Assembly (NCBI RefSeq): GCF_027923705.1
Contig: NZ_AP026442.1
Span: 1,302,001 to 1,366,000, forward strand
DNA: 64,000 bases
Reading direction: 5' to 3'
Source: Cellulomonas sp. NTE-D12
GTDB lineage: Bacteria > Actinomycetota > Actinomycetes > Actinomycetales > Cellulomonadaceae
In this document: positions 7,280-16,179 of the stretch, piece after piece
How positions within the stretch are numbered: position 1 is the stretch's first letter
Layout of the letters: each line of letters opens with the position of its first letter
The notes under the pieces: model-generated
Database searches by the model: none
What the model saw: only the letters and a program-made list of their open reading frames with translations
What the model was told of the DNA's origin: nothing
Program-made: the position numbers and the translations under genes

Positions 7280-8213
7280 GCGCGCGCGCCCGCGGCGCTC
7301 GCGGCCCGCGTGCAGGCGGCCGGCTGCCGGCCACCTCGAGCAACCGCACGGCCCGCAGCCGCTGCGGCCGGAACGGCTCGAGCAGCTCCAGCATCCCGGC
7401 GTCGTCCGTCCGGCGGCCGGCCAGCGACCACCCGACCAGGTTCGGCAGGTGCAGGTCGCCGACGCTGACGGCGTCGACGTCCCCGAGCGCACGGGACGTC
7501 ACCTCTGCCGCGGTCCAGGGCCCGATGCCGGGGACCGTGCGCAACCGCCGTGTCAGCTCGGCGGCGCCGAGGTCCGCGACCAGCGCGTGGGCGACGGCTG
7601 CCGCCCGTGCCACGGTGCCGTGGCGCTGGGCGTCCACCCCGGCGCGCCGCCACTCCCAGACCGGAAGGTCGCGCCACACCGATGCCGGCGGTGCGACGGT
7701 CAGGCCCTCCGGTGCCGGGCCGGGTGCGGGCGTCCCGTGCCGCCGGACCAGCACCCGCCACGACGCCTGCGCGTCCAGGCCCACCACCCGCTGCTCGAGC
7801 ACGGCGGGGACCAGCTGCTCCCAGACCTGCCCGGTGCGACCGATGCGCAGCCCGGGCAGCGCGCGGTGCGCGCGGTGCACCAGCGGGTGCAGGTGGGCGG
7901 GGAAGGTCGAGTCGTCGTCGTCCGCGCCGAGCAGCGCCGGCACCCCGGCGACCAACCGCTCCGCGCCGGGACCCCACGCCGCGGCGTGCACGGCGCCGGA
8001 GCGTGGTTCCAGGCGCAGCGTCGCCGGGCCGTCCGCCGTCCGCGTCGCCCACCAGACCGCGCCGTCGTGCGTCCACCGCCACACGGGATCGGCGCCGCCG
8101 TGCCGCAGCGGGACCAGGGTGTGCACCAGGTCGAGCGGCCGGGCCGGCCGGTAGACGTCCACGGCGACCGGCGCCGCGGCGCCCGCGACGTCGGTGGGCG
8201 AGGTCTGCGGCAC
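7272..8213 (-). CDS. AlkA-like DNA-3-methyladenine glycosylase
   Basis: A 313-residue HhH-GPD superfamily protein for base excision of alkylated bases. The N-terminal half resembles the AlkA beta domain. The helix-hairpin-helix region is RLRTVPGIGPWTAAEV, followed about 20 residues later by SVGDLHLPN with the catalytic aspartate. EQRVVGLDAQASW is the conserved helix before it. GTG 8213 is used because it sits exactly opposite the divergent DUF72 gene, nine bases away; a second GTG at 8162 would shorten the protein by 17 residues and cannot be excluded. The C-terminal tail RPPARGPRAPRARALV is low complexity and ends in the tandem repeat. Confidence 0.82.
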   Translation of the reverse strand: MPQTSPTDVAGAAAPVAVDVYRPARPLDLVHTLVPLRHGGADPVWRWTHDGAVWWATRTADGPATLRLEPRSGAVHAAAWGPGAERLVAGVPALLGADDDDSTFPAHLHPLVHRAHRALPGLRIGRTGQVWEQLVPAVLEQRVVGLDAQASWRVLVRRHGTPAPGPAPEGLTVAPPASVWRDLPVWEWRRAGVDAQRHGTVARAAAVAHALVADLGAAELTRRLRTVPGIGPWTAAEVTSRALGDVDAVSVGDLHLPNLVGWSLAGRRTDDAGMLELLEPFRPQRLRAVRLLEVAGSRPPARGPRAPRARALV

Positions 8214-8222
8214 GGGACCAGC

Positions 8223-9062
8223 ATGACGGACGTGGACGTGCGCATCGGCATCTCGGGCTGGCGGTACCGGCCGTGGCGTGGGGTGTTCTACCCGCCCGGG
8301 CTGCCGCAGCGCCGGGAGCTGGAGTACGTCTCGCGGCGCCTGCGCACGGTTGAGCTGAACGGCTCCTTCTACTCGTTGCAGAGGCCCGAGAGCTACCTCG
8401 CCTGGGCGGCCGCCGTGCCGGCCGACTTCCTGTTCGCCGTCAAGGGCGGACGGTTCATCACCCACATGAAGCGGCTGCGGGACGTCGGCGCGCCGCTCGC
8501 CAACTTCTTCGCCAGCGGACCGCTCGCGCTCGGCCCTCTGCTCGGGCCCGTGCTGTGGCAGCTGCCGGAGCGGCTCGCCTTCGAGCCGGACCTGGTCGAG
8601 GCCTTCTTCGCGCAGCTGCCGCGCAGCACCGCGGAGGCGGCGGCGCTGGCCGAGCAGCACGACGAGCGGCTCGACGGCCGGGCGTGGACCACGACGGATG
8701 CGGACCGGCCGCTGCGGCACGCCCTCGAGGTGCGTCACCGGGGGTTCGTCGACCCCCGGTTCACCGCCCTGGCCACGGCGTACGGCGTCGCGGTCGTGGT
8801 CGCGGACACGGCAGGGAAGTGGCCCCTGCTCCTCGAGCCGACCGCGCCGCTCGTGTACGTCCGGCTGCACGGCGACACCGAGCTGTACGTCAGCGGCTAC
8901 GACCCACCGGCGCTGACCCTGTGGGCGGACCGCATCCGGCGGTGGGCCGAGGAGGGGCACGACGTGGTCGTCTACTTCGACAACGACGTGAAGGTCCGGG
9001 CGCCGTTCGACGCGATGGCGCTCGCCGACCTGCTGGGCGTCGGCCCGCCGGCCATCGACTGA
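8223..9062 (+). CDS. DUF72 (YecE-like) protein
   Basis: A 279-residue TIM-barrel-like DUF72 protein. IGISGWRYRPWRGVFYP at the start, TVELNGSFYS, FLFAVKGGRFITHMKRL, and VYVRLHGDTELYVSGYD are the family's conserved segments. The C-terminal VVVYFDNDVKVRAPFDA is also typical. Biochemical function of the family is not established. The ATG at 8223 follows the divergent glycosylase start by only nine bases, so there is no room for a ribosome-binding site outside the neighbouring gene. Length is normal. Confidence 0.85.
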   Translation: MTDVDVRIGISGWRYRPWRGVFYPPGLPQRRELEYVSRRLRTVELNGSFYSLQRPESYLAWAAAVPADFLFAVKGGRFITHMKRLRDVGAPLANFFASGPLALGPLLGPVLWQLPERLAFEPDLVEAFFAQLPRSTAEAAALAEQHDERLDGRAWTTTDADRPLRHALEVRHRGFVDPRFTALATAYGVAVVVADTAGKWPLLLEPTAPLVYVRLHGDTELYVSGYDPPALTLWADRIRRWAEEGHDVVVYFDNDVKVRAPFDAMALADLLGVGPPAID

Positions 9063-9083
9063 CCCCGCGGTCCGCGCGGCCGG

Positions 9084-9458
9084 TCAGCGCCCGCGCAGCC
9101 GGTCGATCTCGCGCCGCTCCCGCTTGGTCGGGCGGCCGGCACCACGGTCCCGCACGCCCAGCGCCGCGACGTGGTCCTTCGGCACCGGTGCGGGGGAGCG
9201 GTCGAGGTAGCACGTCACCGCGACCGCCGCGGACACGCGCTTGACGATGGTCCGCTCGACGATCACCACGCGGTCCCGCTCGGCACCGCGGACGTGCACC
9301 TCGTCGCCCGGCACCACGATCGTCGCCGGCTTGGCGCGCTCACCGTTGACCCGCACGTGCCCACCCCGGCATGCGGCGCCGGCCGCCGACCTCGTCGGGA
9401 ACAGCCGCACGGCCCACGTCCACGCGTCGACCCGCGCGCGCACCTGCTCAGCCGGCAT
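9084..9458 (-). CDS. S4-domain RNA-binding protein (Hsp15-like)
   Basis: A 124-residue protein whose first 60 residues form an S4 domain: VRARVDAWTWAVRLFPTRS, then GGHVRVNGERAKPATIVVPGDEV. The C-terminus is highly basic (GRPTKRERREIDRLRGR), as in Hsp15, which recycles 50S subunits carrying stalled nascent chains. The domain is clear; equivalence to Hsp15 is inferred from size and tail. It is separated from upstream pgi by a strong hairpin, so it is probably transcribed on its own. Confidence 0.85.
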   Translation of the reverse strand: MPAEQVRARVDAWTWAVRLFPTRSAAGAACRGGHVRVNGERAKPATIVVPGDEVHVRGAERDRVVIVERTIVKRVSAAVAVTCYLDRSPAPVPKDHVAALGVRDRGAGRPTKRERREIDRLRGR

Positions 9459-9471
9459 CGCCCCAGCGTGC

Positions 9472-9508
9472 CACGGGCCGGGCGGGAGTCAGCCCCGCCC
9501 GGCCCGTG
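9472..9508 (-). terminator. Terminator hairpin downstream of pgi
   Basis: CACGGGCCGGGCGGG (9472-9486) is complementary over 15 bases to 9494-9508, leaving a 7-base loop. It lies 22 bases beyond the pgi stop and just upstream of the S4-domain gene start, so it should isolate the two units. Confidence 0.72.
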
Positions 9509-9530
9509 CCGGTCACCCTGCGCGCGACGG

Positions 9531-11213
9531 TCAGTGCCGCAGCTCCAGGTACTTCTCGATCAGGCCCTTGGTCGACGGGTCCTGCGCGTCGAGCGCCGCC
9601 CGGTCGCCCTCGACGGCCGGGGCGATCTCCATCGCGAGCTTCTTGCCCAGCTCGACGCCCCACTGGTCGAACGAGTCGATGCCCCACACGACGCCCTCCA
9701 CGAAGGTGATGTGCTCGTAGAGCGCGATCAGCTGGCCGAGCACCGACGGGGTCAGGGCCGGCGCCAGGATCGACGTCGTCGGCCGGTTCCCCGAGAACAC
9801 CCGGGCCGGCACGATCGCCTCGTCCGTCCCCTCGGCACGGACCTCGTCGGCCGTCTTGCCGAAGGCCAGCGCCTTGGTCTGGGCGAAGTAGTTCGCGAGG
9901 AACAGCGCGTGCACGTCGGTGTCGCCGTCCTTCAGCGGGTGCGCCGGGTTGGCCACCGCGATGAAGTCCGCCGGGATCAGGCGGGTGCCCTGGTGGATCA
10001 GCTGGTAGAAGGCGTGCTGACCGTTGGTGCCGGGCTCGCCCCAGAACACCTCGCCGGTCTGCGTGCTGACCGGGGAGCCGTCCCAGCGCACCGACTTGCC
10101 GTTGGACTCCATCGTCAGCTGCTGCAGGTACGCCGGGAACCGGGACAGGTACTGCGCGTACGGCAGCACCGCGTGGGTGTGCGCGCCGAGGAAGTTGACG
10201 TACCAGACGTTGAGCAGGCCCATCAGCACGGGCACGTTCTGCGCGAACGGCGTCCGCGCCACGTGCTCGTCCACCACGTGGAAGCCGTGCAGCAGGTCGG
10301 TGAAGCCGTCCTCGCCGATCGCGATCGCCAGCGAGAGGCCGATCGCGGAGTCCATCGAGTAGCGGCCGCCCACCCAGTCCCAGAACCCGAACGCGTTGGC
10401 CGGGTCGATGCCGAACGCCGCGACCTTGTCCAGGGCGGTCGACACGGCGACGAAGTGCTGGGCCACGGCACCGGTGCGGGCCTCGTCGGTGTCCTCGATC
10501 CGACCCTCGGCCACCAGCCGCTCCCAGAGCCAGGCCCGCGCCAGCCGCGCGTTGGTCAGGGTCTCCAGCGTGCCGAACGTCTTGGACGCGACGATGAACA
10601 GCGTCGTCGCCGGGTCGAGGTCCTTGACCTTCTCGGCCAGGTCCGTCGGGTCGATGTTGGAGACGAACCGCACGCTCAGCCCGTCCAGCACGTACGGCTT
10701 GAGCGCCTCGTACGCCATCGCCGGGCCCAGGTCGGAGCCGCCGATGCCGATGTTGACGACCGTGCGCACCCGCTCGCCGGTCACGCCGGTCCAGGCGCCG
10801 GTGCGCACCTTGTCGGCGAACGCGTAGACCTTGGTCAGCACGTCCTGCACGTCCGCGTCGACGTCCTGCCCGTCGACGACGAGCCGCGGCGACGACCCCG
10901 CCGGGCGCCGCAGCGCCGTGTGCAGCACCGCCCGGTTCTCGGTCACGTTGATGTGCTCGCCGCGCAGCATCGCGCCGAACCGGTCCGCGACGCCCACCTC
11001 GTCCGCGAGCCGCGTCAGCAGCGTCAGCGTCTGGTCCGTGACCAGGTTCTTGGACAGGTCGACGGTGAGGTCACCGAGCTCGAACGTCAGCCGACGGGCG
11101 CGCTGCGGGTCCTGCGCGAACCACGCCCGCAGGTCAGGGCGCAGCGTGCTCTCGTGGTCCGACAGCGCCTGCCAGGCGTCGGTGGTGGTGGGGTCGATGG
11201 GCGACGAGGACAC
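9531..11213 (-). CDS. pgi: Glucose-6-phosphate isomerase
   Basis: A 560-residue enzyme interconverting glucose-6-phosphate and fructose-6-phosphate. NIGIGGSDLGPAMAYEAL and ASKTFGTLETLTNA are substrate-binding motifs. GVVWGIDSFDQWGVELGKKL is the C-terminal PROSITE-type signature holding the catalytic lysine region. GTG 11213 lies about six bases after GGGAG and gives the usual length; the open frame continues far upstream only because stops are rare. The adjacent sugar kinase and amino-sugar operon feed the same hexose-phosphate pool. Confidence 0.95.
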   Translation of the reverse strand: MSSSPIDPTTTDAWQALSDHESTLRPDLRAWFAQDPQRARRLTFELGDLTVDLSKNLVTDQTLTLLTRLADEVGVADRFGAMLRGEHINVTENRAVLHTALRRPAGSSPRLVVDGQDVDADVQDVLTKVYAFADKVRTGAWTGVTGERVRTVVNIGIGGSDLGPAMAYEALKPYVLDGLSVRFVSNIDPTDLAEKVKDLDPATTLFIVASKTFGTLETLTNARLARAWLWERLVAEGRIEDTDEARTGAVAQHFVAVSTALDKVAAFGIDPANAFGFWDWVGGRYSMDSAIGLSLAIAIGEDGFTDLLHGFHVVDEHVARTPFAQNVPVLMGLLNVWYVNFLGAHTHAVLPYAQYLSRFPAYLQQLTMESNGKSVRWDGSPVSTQTGEVFWGEPGTNGQHAFYQLIHQGTRLIPADFIAVANPAHPLKDGDTDVHALFLANYFAQTKALAFGKTADEVRAEGTDEAIVPARVFSGNRPTTSILAPALTPSVLGQLIALYEHITFVEGVVWGIDSFDQWGVELGKKLAMEIAPAVEGDRAALDAQDPSTKGLIEKYLELRH

Positions 11214-11315
11214 GGCTGCTCCCGGCAAGGACGTGGTGTGGACCGTCCCACCGTATTGCCTCCCGGTGACCGGGCGACCGGGACCGCCGGGGGACCGGGA
11301 GGCGGCCGCCGACCG

Positions 11316-11321
11316 TAGAGT
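11316..11321 (+). promoter_or_regulatory. -10 element of the PfkB-type kinase gene
   Basis: TAGAGT ends six bases before GTG 11328. No -35 match is obvious. Predicts a message starting at the GTG itself. Confidence 0.45.
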
Positions 11322-11327
11322 GCCGAC

Positions 11328-12245
11328 GTGCCCGACCGGCCCGACGTCCCCGCTGCGCGGCTGGTGTGCTGCGGCCTGAGCACGCTCGACGTGGTGCAGG
11401 TGGTCGACGCGGTGCCCGGTCCCGACGAGAAGGTGGTGGCCCGGGACCTGCACGTGGCCTTCGGTGGTCCGGCGGCGAACGCCGCGGCGACGGCGGTCGC
11501 GCTCGGCGTGCCGACCACCCTGGTCACGGCGCTGGGGGAGGGGCCGGTCGCGGACCTCGTCCGCACCGGGCTGCGCGATGCCGGCGTCGAGGTGGTGGAC
11601 CTGCTCGCCGGCCGGGCTGCCGACCCGCCGGTGTCGACCGTGCTGGTGACGGCCTCGACCGGCCAGCGTGCGGTGGCCTCCACCAACGCGACGGGTCGTC
11701 CGGACGACCTGGGACCGGCGGCGCGGGCGGTCCTGGACGTGCTCTCCGGCGCTACGGCACTGCTGGTCGACGGCCACCACCTCGCTGCCGCTGTGGTCCT
11801 CGCCGCCGAGGCCGGCCGCCAGGGTGTCCCGGTGCTCCTGGACGGCGGCAGCTGGAAGCCCGGCCTGGAGTCCGTGCTCGCCCACGTGGACGTCGCGGTG
11901 CTGTCGGGCGACTTCCGGCCGCCGGGCGCAGCCGACGACGGGCCGGACCGGCTGCTCGAGGCCGTCGCCGCTCTCGGCCCGTCCGTGGTCGCCCGGTCGG
12001 CCGGCGGGGGACCGGTCAGGGTGCGTCTGGGCGCCCGGTACGACGAGGTGGTCCCGCTGCCGCTCGCACCCGGCGAGCTCGTCGACACGCTCGGCGCCGG
12101 TGACGTGCTGCACGGGGCGATGGGCGCCGCGCTGGCCCGTGGCCGCGACCCGCTGACGGCCCTGCGCGAGGCGGTTCCGGTCGCCACCGAGTCGTGCCGC
12201 CACGCCGGCGCGCTCGGCTGGGTCCCGTCCCCGGCTCGCCACTGA
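11328..12245 (+). CDS. PfkB-family carbohydrate kinase
   Basis: A 305-residue ribokinase-superfamily protein. FGGPAANAAATAVALG is the substrate-binding N-terminal signature. VDTLGAGDVLHGA near residue 255 is the PfkB signature 2, with the catalytic aspartate and anion hole. The family phosphorylates sugars, nucleosides or related compounds; the substrate here is not predictable. It is divergent from pgi and lies upstream of the ROK regulator, but the hairpin at about 12272-12298 suggests a separate unit. Confidence 0.85.
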   Translation: MPDRPDVPAARLVCCGLSTLDVVQVVDAVPGPDEKVVARDLHVAFGGPAANAAATAVALGVPTTLVTALGEGPVADLVRTGLRDAGVEVVDLLAGRAADPPVSTVLVTASTGQRAVASTNATGRPDDLGPAARAVLDVLSGATALLVDGHHLAAAVVLAAEAGRQGVPVLLDGGSWKPGLESVLAHVDVAVLSGDFRPPGAADDGPDRLLEAVAALGPSVVARSAGGGPVRVRLGARYDEVVPLPLAPGELVDTLGAGDVLHGAMGAALARGRDPLTALREAVPVATESCRHAGALGWVPSPARH

Positions 12246-12271
12246 GCGGCCGCACCTCGTCGCGCTGACCG

Positions 12272-12298
12272 CGGGCCGGGTCGACCACGCCGGGCCCG
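12272..12298 (+). terminator. Possible terminator after the PfkB-type kinase gene
   Basis: CGGGCC (12272-12277) pairs with GGCCCG (12293-12298). Further G-C pairs form inside across a one-base bulge, and TTTC follows. A modest hairpin; could separate the kinase from the ROK promoter. Confidence 0.4.
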
Positions 12299-12391
12299 TT
12301 TCGGCCGTGTGACGCCCTGACCTGCGCAGACATCCCATGAGTCATGCAGGTGAACGGCTCGTCACGATGTGATCACGGTCACGGGAACCGC

Positions 12392-12422
12392 TTGACGTCG
12401 ATTAGTAAGGAAGGTCTACTAA
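12392..12422 (+). promoter_or_regulatory. ROK-regulator promoter with overlapping operator
   Basis: TTGACG (12392-12397) and TCTACT (12415-12420) are 17 bases apart, with the GTG start seven bases further on. Inside lies a perfect inverted repeat, TTAGTA (12402-12407) and TACTAA (12417-12422), separated by nine bases, in an A/T-rich patch unlike its surroundings. ROK repressors such as NagC and XylR bind A/T-rich inverted repeats of similar layout. I infer autoregulation and control of the downstream operon, since no second copy occurs before the binding-protein gene. Confidence 0.62.
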
Positions 12423-12427
12423 CAAAC

Positions 12428-13585
12428 GTGACGACGCAGGTGGGCGCCCGCCGGATCAGCCGAGCGCTGCGACCGACGGGCAAGGTGCTCCCCGAGCACG
12501 CCCGCGCGCACAACCGGTCCCTGGTGCTCGGCCACCTGTTCCACTCCGGCCCGTCGTCCCGGGCCGACATCGCCCGCAGCACCGGTCTGACCCGCGTGAC
12601 GGTGTCCGACCTGGTGGGGGACCTGATCGACGAGGGCCTGGTGGCCGACCTCGGCGTCCGGTCGGCGGGGAGGGTCGGCAAGCCGGCCACGCTCGTCGGG
12701 ATGCGGACGGAGGACTTCGTCGTCGTCGCGGTCGACCTGACCGACGACGCGCGGATGCTGGGCGCCGTCATGACGCTGACCGGCGATGTCGTCGCCCGCC
12801 GCGAGGTGCCGCTCGACGGCCGCCGGGGTGAGGAGGCGGCCGACCTGCTCACCGACCTGTGCCGCGACCTGCTCGCCGCGGCACCGGCGCCGGTGCTCGG
12901 CATCGGCATCGCGTCCCCGGGTGTGGTCGACGCCGACGGGGTCGTCGTCGAGGCACCCAACCGCGGCTGGTACGGGCTGCCCCTGGCGGCTCGGCTGGCA
13001 CAGACGCTCGGCGTGCCGGTGCACGTCGCCAACGACGCCAACACCCGCGCGCTGGGCGAGTTCACCTACGGCGGTGCGCAGGACGCCGCGATGGTGCTCA
13101 CCGTCGGCCAGGGCGTCGGCGCCGGCCTGCTGGTGGACGGCGCGCTGGTGCGCGGCCGGCGCTGGGCGGCCGGCGAGATCGGCCACGTGACCGTGGTGGA
13201 CGACTCCTCGTCCGAGGAGCCCCTGCCGTGCGCCTGCGGACGCCGCGGGTGCCTGGAGACCGTGCTGAGCGCGCCGGCCCTGCGCCGCCGCGTCGCCGGT
13301 CTCGACCGTGAAGCTGCCGACGCCGCGCTGGCGTCGGTCGGACGGCTGCTGGGAGTGACCCTGGCACCCGTCGCGAGTGCGCTGAACCTCGCGGAGGTCC
13401 TGCTCTCCGGCCCGCCGGAGCTGCTGGACGGTCCTCTGCGGGAGGCGGCGCTCGCCACCGTGCGCGAGCGGACCATGCCCGTCATCGGGCAGGAGCTCGA
13501 CATCCGGATGGCAACGCTGGACGAGGACGCCTCGCTGACGGGCGCGGCGGTCCTGGTCCTGTCGGGTCAGCTCGGGGTCACGTGA
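12428..13585 (+). CDS. ROK-family transcriptional repressor (probable amino-sugar regulator)
   Basis: A 385-residue repressor. Residues 35-75 form a winged helix-turn-helix (SSRADIARSTGLTRVTVSDLV). The remainder is a ROK domain: GIASPGVVDADGVV, TVGQGVGAGLLVDG, and the zinc motif CACGRRGCLET. NagC/Mlc-type relatives sense a sugar phosphate or sugar and release DNA. It is the first gene of a run continuing into a sugar ABC transporter, ROK kinase and nagB, so an amino-sugar-derived inducer is the simplest inference. GTG 12428 is favoured because the promoter would place the transcript start there. Confidence 0.88.
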   Translation: MTTQVGARRISRALRPTGKVLPEHARAHNRSLVLGHLFHSGPSSRADIARSTGLTRVTVSDLVGDLIDEGLVADLGVRSAGRVGKPATLVGMRTEDFVVVAVDLTDDARMLGAVMTLTGDVVARREVPLDGRRGEEAADLLTDLCRDLLAAAPAPVLGIGIASPGVVDADGVVVEAPNRGWYGLPLAARLAQTLGVPVHVANDANTRALGEFTYGGAQDAAMVLTVGQGVGAGLLVDGALVRGRRWAAGEIGHVTVVDDSSSEEPLPCACGRRGCLETVLSAPALRRRVAGLDREAADAALASVGRLLGVTLAPVASALNLAEVLLSGPPELLDGPLREAALATVRERTMPVIGQELDIRMATLDEDASLTGAAVLVLSGQLGVT

Positions 13586-13670
13586 CGACCCCGAGCCGAC
13601 CGTCCAGCAGGTCGCAGCACCACCCGGCGTCGTCGTCGACGAACGCCTTGCTCACAGGAGGAGCTCCAAC

Positions 13671-15032
13671 GTGAAGATCCTACGTTTCGCGGCCGTCGGC
13701 CTCGCGGCGACGCTCGCGCTCGCGGCCTGCAGCTCCGGCGGCGGCTCGAGCAGCACGACGACGGCGGCCGGTGGCGGCACGCCCGCGCCGGCGACGATCA
13801 AGCTGTGGCTGGCCGGCGCCGACACGCCCGACGAGCTGCGCACCTACCTCAAGACGGAGTTCGCCAAGCAGAACCCCGGCTCGACGCTGGTGATCGAGCA
13901 GCAGGACTGGGGCGACCTGGTCACCAAGCTGACCACCGCGCTGCCGGACGCCGCGAACACCCCGGACGTCGCCGAGCTGGGCAACACGCAGTCCTCGACG
14001 TTCACCAACGTCGGCGCCTTCATGGACATCTCGAGCATGTACAACGAGCTCGGCGGCTCGAAGCTGCTGCCCGGGTTCGTCGAGGCCGGCAAGGTCGACG
14101 GCAAGAACTACACGTTGCCCTACTACTTCGGCTCGCGGTACGTGTTCTACCGGGCCGACCTGTGGCAGGCGGCCGGCGTGACCGCCCCACCGAAGACGCT
14201 GTCGGAGTTCAACGACGACGTGAAGAAGATCGCCGCGGCGGACCCGAAGGGCATCGCCAACCTGTCCGGCCTGTGGATCGGCGGCCAGGACTGGCGCAAC
14301 GCGGTCTCGTGGATCTTCGCCAACGGCGGCGAGCTGGCGGTCAAGGACGGCGGCACGTGGAAGTCCACGATGTCCGACCCGAAGACGGTCGTCGGCCTGC
14401 AGCAGCTGCAGGACCTGTGGAAGAACGCCTCGAAGGCGCCGCGTGACGCCACCGACGCCAACACCTACAACCACCTGAACGACTCGGACGCGGTCAAGGC
14501 GGCGGACGGCACGACGACGAGCTACTCGCTCGACGCGGCGACGATCATGGCGCCCGGCTGGGCGCACTGGTCCATCGGCGACCTGGCCAAGAAGGACGGC
14601 AAGGACGTCCGCAACTGGAACGACCAGACGTTCGGTGTGTTCCCGCTGCCGGGTGTCAACGGCGGTGCCGCACCGGTGTTCGCCGGCGGCTCCAACATCG
14701 GCATCTCGGCCAAGACGCAGCACCCCGAGCTGGCGAAGTCGCTGATGAAGATCATCTTCTCGCCGGAGTACCAGCAGATGCTGGGCAAGAACGGCCTGGG
14801 CCCGGCGAACACCGACTACGTCAGCTCGCTCGGCACCGACCAGTTCGCCAAGGCGCTGACCGAGTCGGCGCTGAACGCCAAGCTCACCCCGGCCGCACCG
14901 GGCTGGGCCGCGCTGGAGAACAGCAAGAAGCTCGAGGAGTTCTTCCAGAAGATCTCCCAGGGCGCGGACATCGCGTCGACCGCCAAGGCGTTCGACGACG
15001 CCGCCACGCCGATCCTCAACGGCAAGGGCTGA
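13671..15032 (+). CDS. Sugar ABC transporter substrate-binding lipoprotein
   Basis: A 453-residue extracellular solute-binding protein, family 1. The lipobox LAAC places the lipid-anchored cysteine at residue 20, followed by a Ser/Gly/Thr linker. KLWLAGADTPDELRTYLKTEF and the C-terminal LMKIIFSPEYQQML are typical of sugar-binding lobes. AGGAGG at 13656-13661 lies nine bases before the GTG. With two permeases, a ROK kinase and nagB downstream, the ligand is probably GlcNAc or a chito-oligosaccharide; that comes from context, not from ligand residues. The 85-base gap after the ROK gene has no operator-like repeat. Confidence 0.9.
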   Translation: MKILRFAAVGLAATLALAACSSGGGSSSTTTAAGGGTPAPATIKLWLAGADTPDELRTYLKTEFAKQNPGSTLVIEQQDWGDLVTKLTTALPDAANTPDVAELGNTQSSTFTNVGAFMDISSMYNELGGSKLLPGFVEAGKVDGKNYTLPYYFGSRYVFYRADLWQAAGVTAPPKTLSEFNDDVKKIAAADPKGIANLSGLWIGGQDWRNAVSWIFANGGELAVKDGGTWKSTMSDPKTVVGLQQLQDLWKNASKAPRDATDANTYNHLNDSDAVKAADGTTTSYSLDAATIMAPGWAHWSIGDLAKKDGKDVRNWNDQTFGVFPLPGVNGGAAPVFAGGSNIGISAKTQHPELAKSLMKIIFSPEYQQMLGKNGLGPANTDYVSSLGTDQFAKALTESALNAKLTPAAPGWAALENSKKLEEFFQKISQGADIASTAKAFDDAATPILNGKG

Positions 15033-15114
15033 CGTCCTGCTCCCCGCGGTGCCGGCACGTCGTCCGGCCGGCACCGCGGGGAGCCGTCCCTCCCGTCCGA
15101 CCGCAGGAGCCCCG

Positions 15115-16179
15115 ATGTCACGCCCCGACGCCTCGGCGTCCCCCGCGCCGGCAGGTCCGGTCCCGGTGCCGGAGCAACCGGTCGCCCGGCCCCCGCACGG
15201 CACCGTGCCGCGGCCGACCCGATCCGCGCGCACCCGGCGGACCGCCGTCGTGACCGTCGACCCGGACGCGCAGCGTCCCGCACCTCGCCGCCGCCGCGGC
15301 CCCCGCGTCCCCTACGCGCTGCTGGTCCCCTCGATCGGGATCCTTGTGCTCGCCCTCGGCTACCCGCTCGGCTGGCAGGTGGTCACGTCGCTGCAGAAGT
15401 TCGGCCTGGCCCAGCAGTTCGGCAAGCCGCCGCAGTTCGTCGGCCTGCGCAACTACCTCGACCTGGCCGCCGACTCCTATCTGTGGACCGTGGTCGCGCG
15501 GTCGATCGCGTTCTGCCTGGTCAACGCGGGCGTGACGGTGCTGGTCGGCGTGCTGGTGGCGCTGCTGATGAAGGCCGTCGGGACCGTGCCGCGGCTCGCG
15601 GTGCAGATCGCGATGCTGCTCGCGTGGGCGATGCCGGTGGTCGCGTCGATGACCGTGTGGCGGTGGCTGTTCGACTACCGCCGCGGCGTCGTGAACTACG
15701 TGCTGACCGCGATGGGCTTCCACTTCACCGGGCACAGCTGGCTGGCCAACCCGCTGTCCTTCTTCCTCGTCGCGACCGTGATCATCGTCTGGATGTCCGT
15801 GCCGTTCGTCGCGTTCTCGGTCTACGCGGGCCTGAGCCAGGTGCCGGACGAGGTGATGGAGGCCGCCGCGATCGACGGTGCCGACGGCGCGCGGCGGTTC
15901 CGCTGGATCGTGCTGCCGATGATCCGGCCGGTGCTGTCGATCGTGCTGCTGCTGCAGATCATCTGGGACCTGCGGGTGTTCGCCCAGATCCGGCTGCTGC
16001 AGGACGCCGGCGGCACCCCGAGCGAGACCAACCTGCTCGGCACGTACATCTACCAGCTGGGTGTGGGCTCCGGTGACTTCGGGGCGGCCTCGGCGGTGTC
16101 GATCTTCGTCCTGCTGCTCACCGTCGCCCTCAGCTGGGCGTACGTGCGCACGTTGCTGCGAGAGGAGGACGAGCGGTGA
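15115..16179 (+). CDS. Sugar ABC transporter permease, MalF/DasB type
   Basis: A 354-residue integral membrane protein. A proline- and arginine-rich cytoplasmic tail of about 65 residues precedes six hydrophobic spans, the first being YALLVPSIGILVLALGYPLG. The EAA loop that contacts the ATPase is MEAAAIDGADGARRFRWIVLP. ATG 15115 follows GCAGGAG by six bases. The gene overlaps the next permease by four bases. The long N-terminal tail is unusual but occurs in actinobacterial sugar permeases. Confidence 0.9.
   Translation: MSRPDASASPAPAGPVPVPEQPVARPPHGTVPRPTRSARTRRTAVVTVDPDAQRPAPRRRRGPRVPYALLVPSIGILVLALGYPLGWQVVTSLQKFGLAQQFGKPPQFVGLRNYLDLAADSYLWTVVARSIAFCLVNAGVTVLVGVLVALLMKAVGTVPRLAVQIAMLLAWAMPVVASMTVWRWLFDYRRGVVNYVLTAMGFHFTGHSWLANPLSFFLVATVIIVWMSVPFVAFSVYAGLSQVPDEVMEAAAIDGADGARRFRWIVLPMIRPVLSIVLLLQIIWDLRVFAQIRLLQDAGGTPSETNLLGTYIYQLGVGSGDFGAASAVSIFVLLLTVALSWAYVRTLLREEDER

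Noticed and set aside
9531..12338. 935-codon frame extending pgi upstream
   Set aside because: The extra N-terminal part is antisense to the PfkB-type kinase. GTG 11213 has a ribosome-binding site and gives the normal isomerase length.
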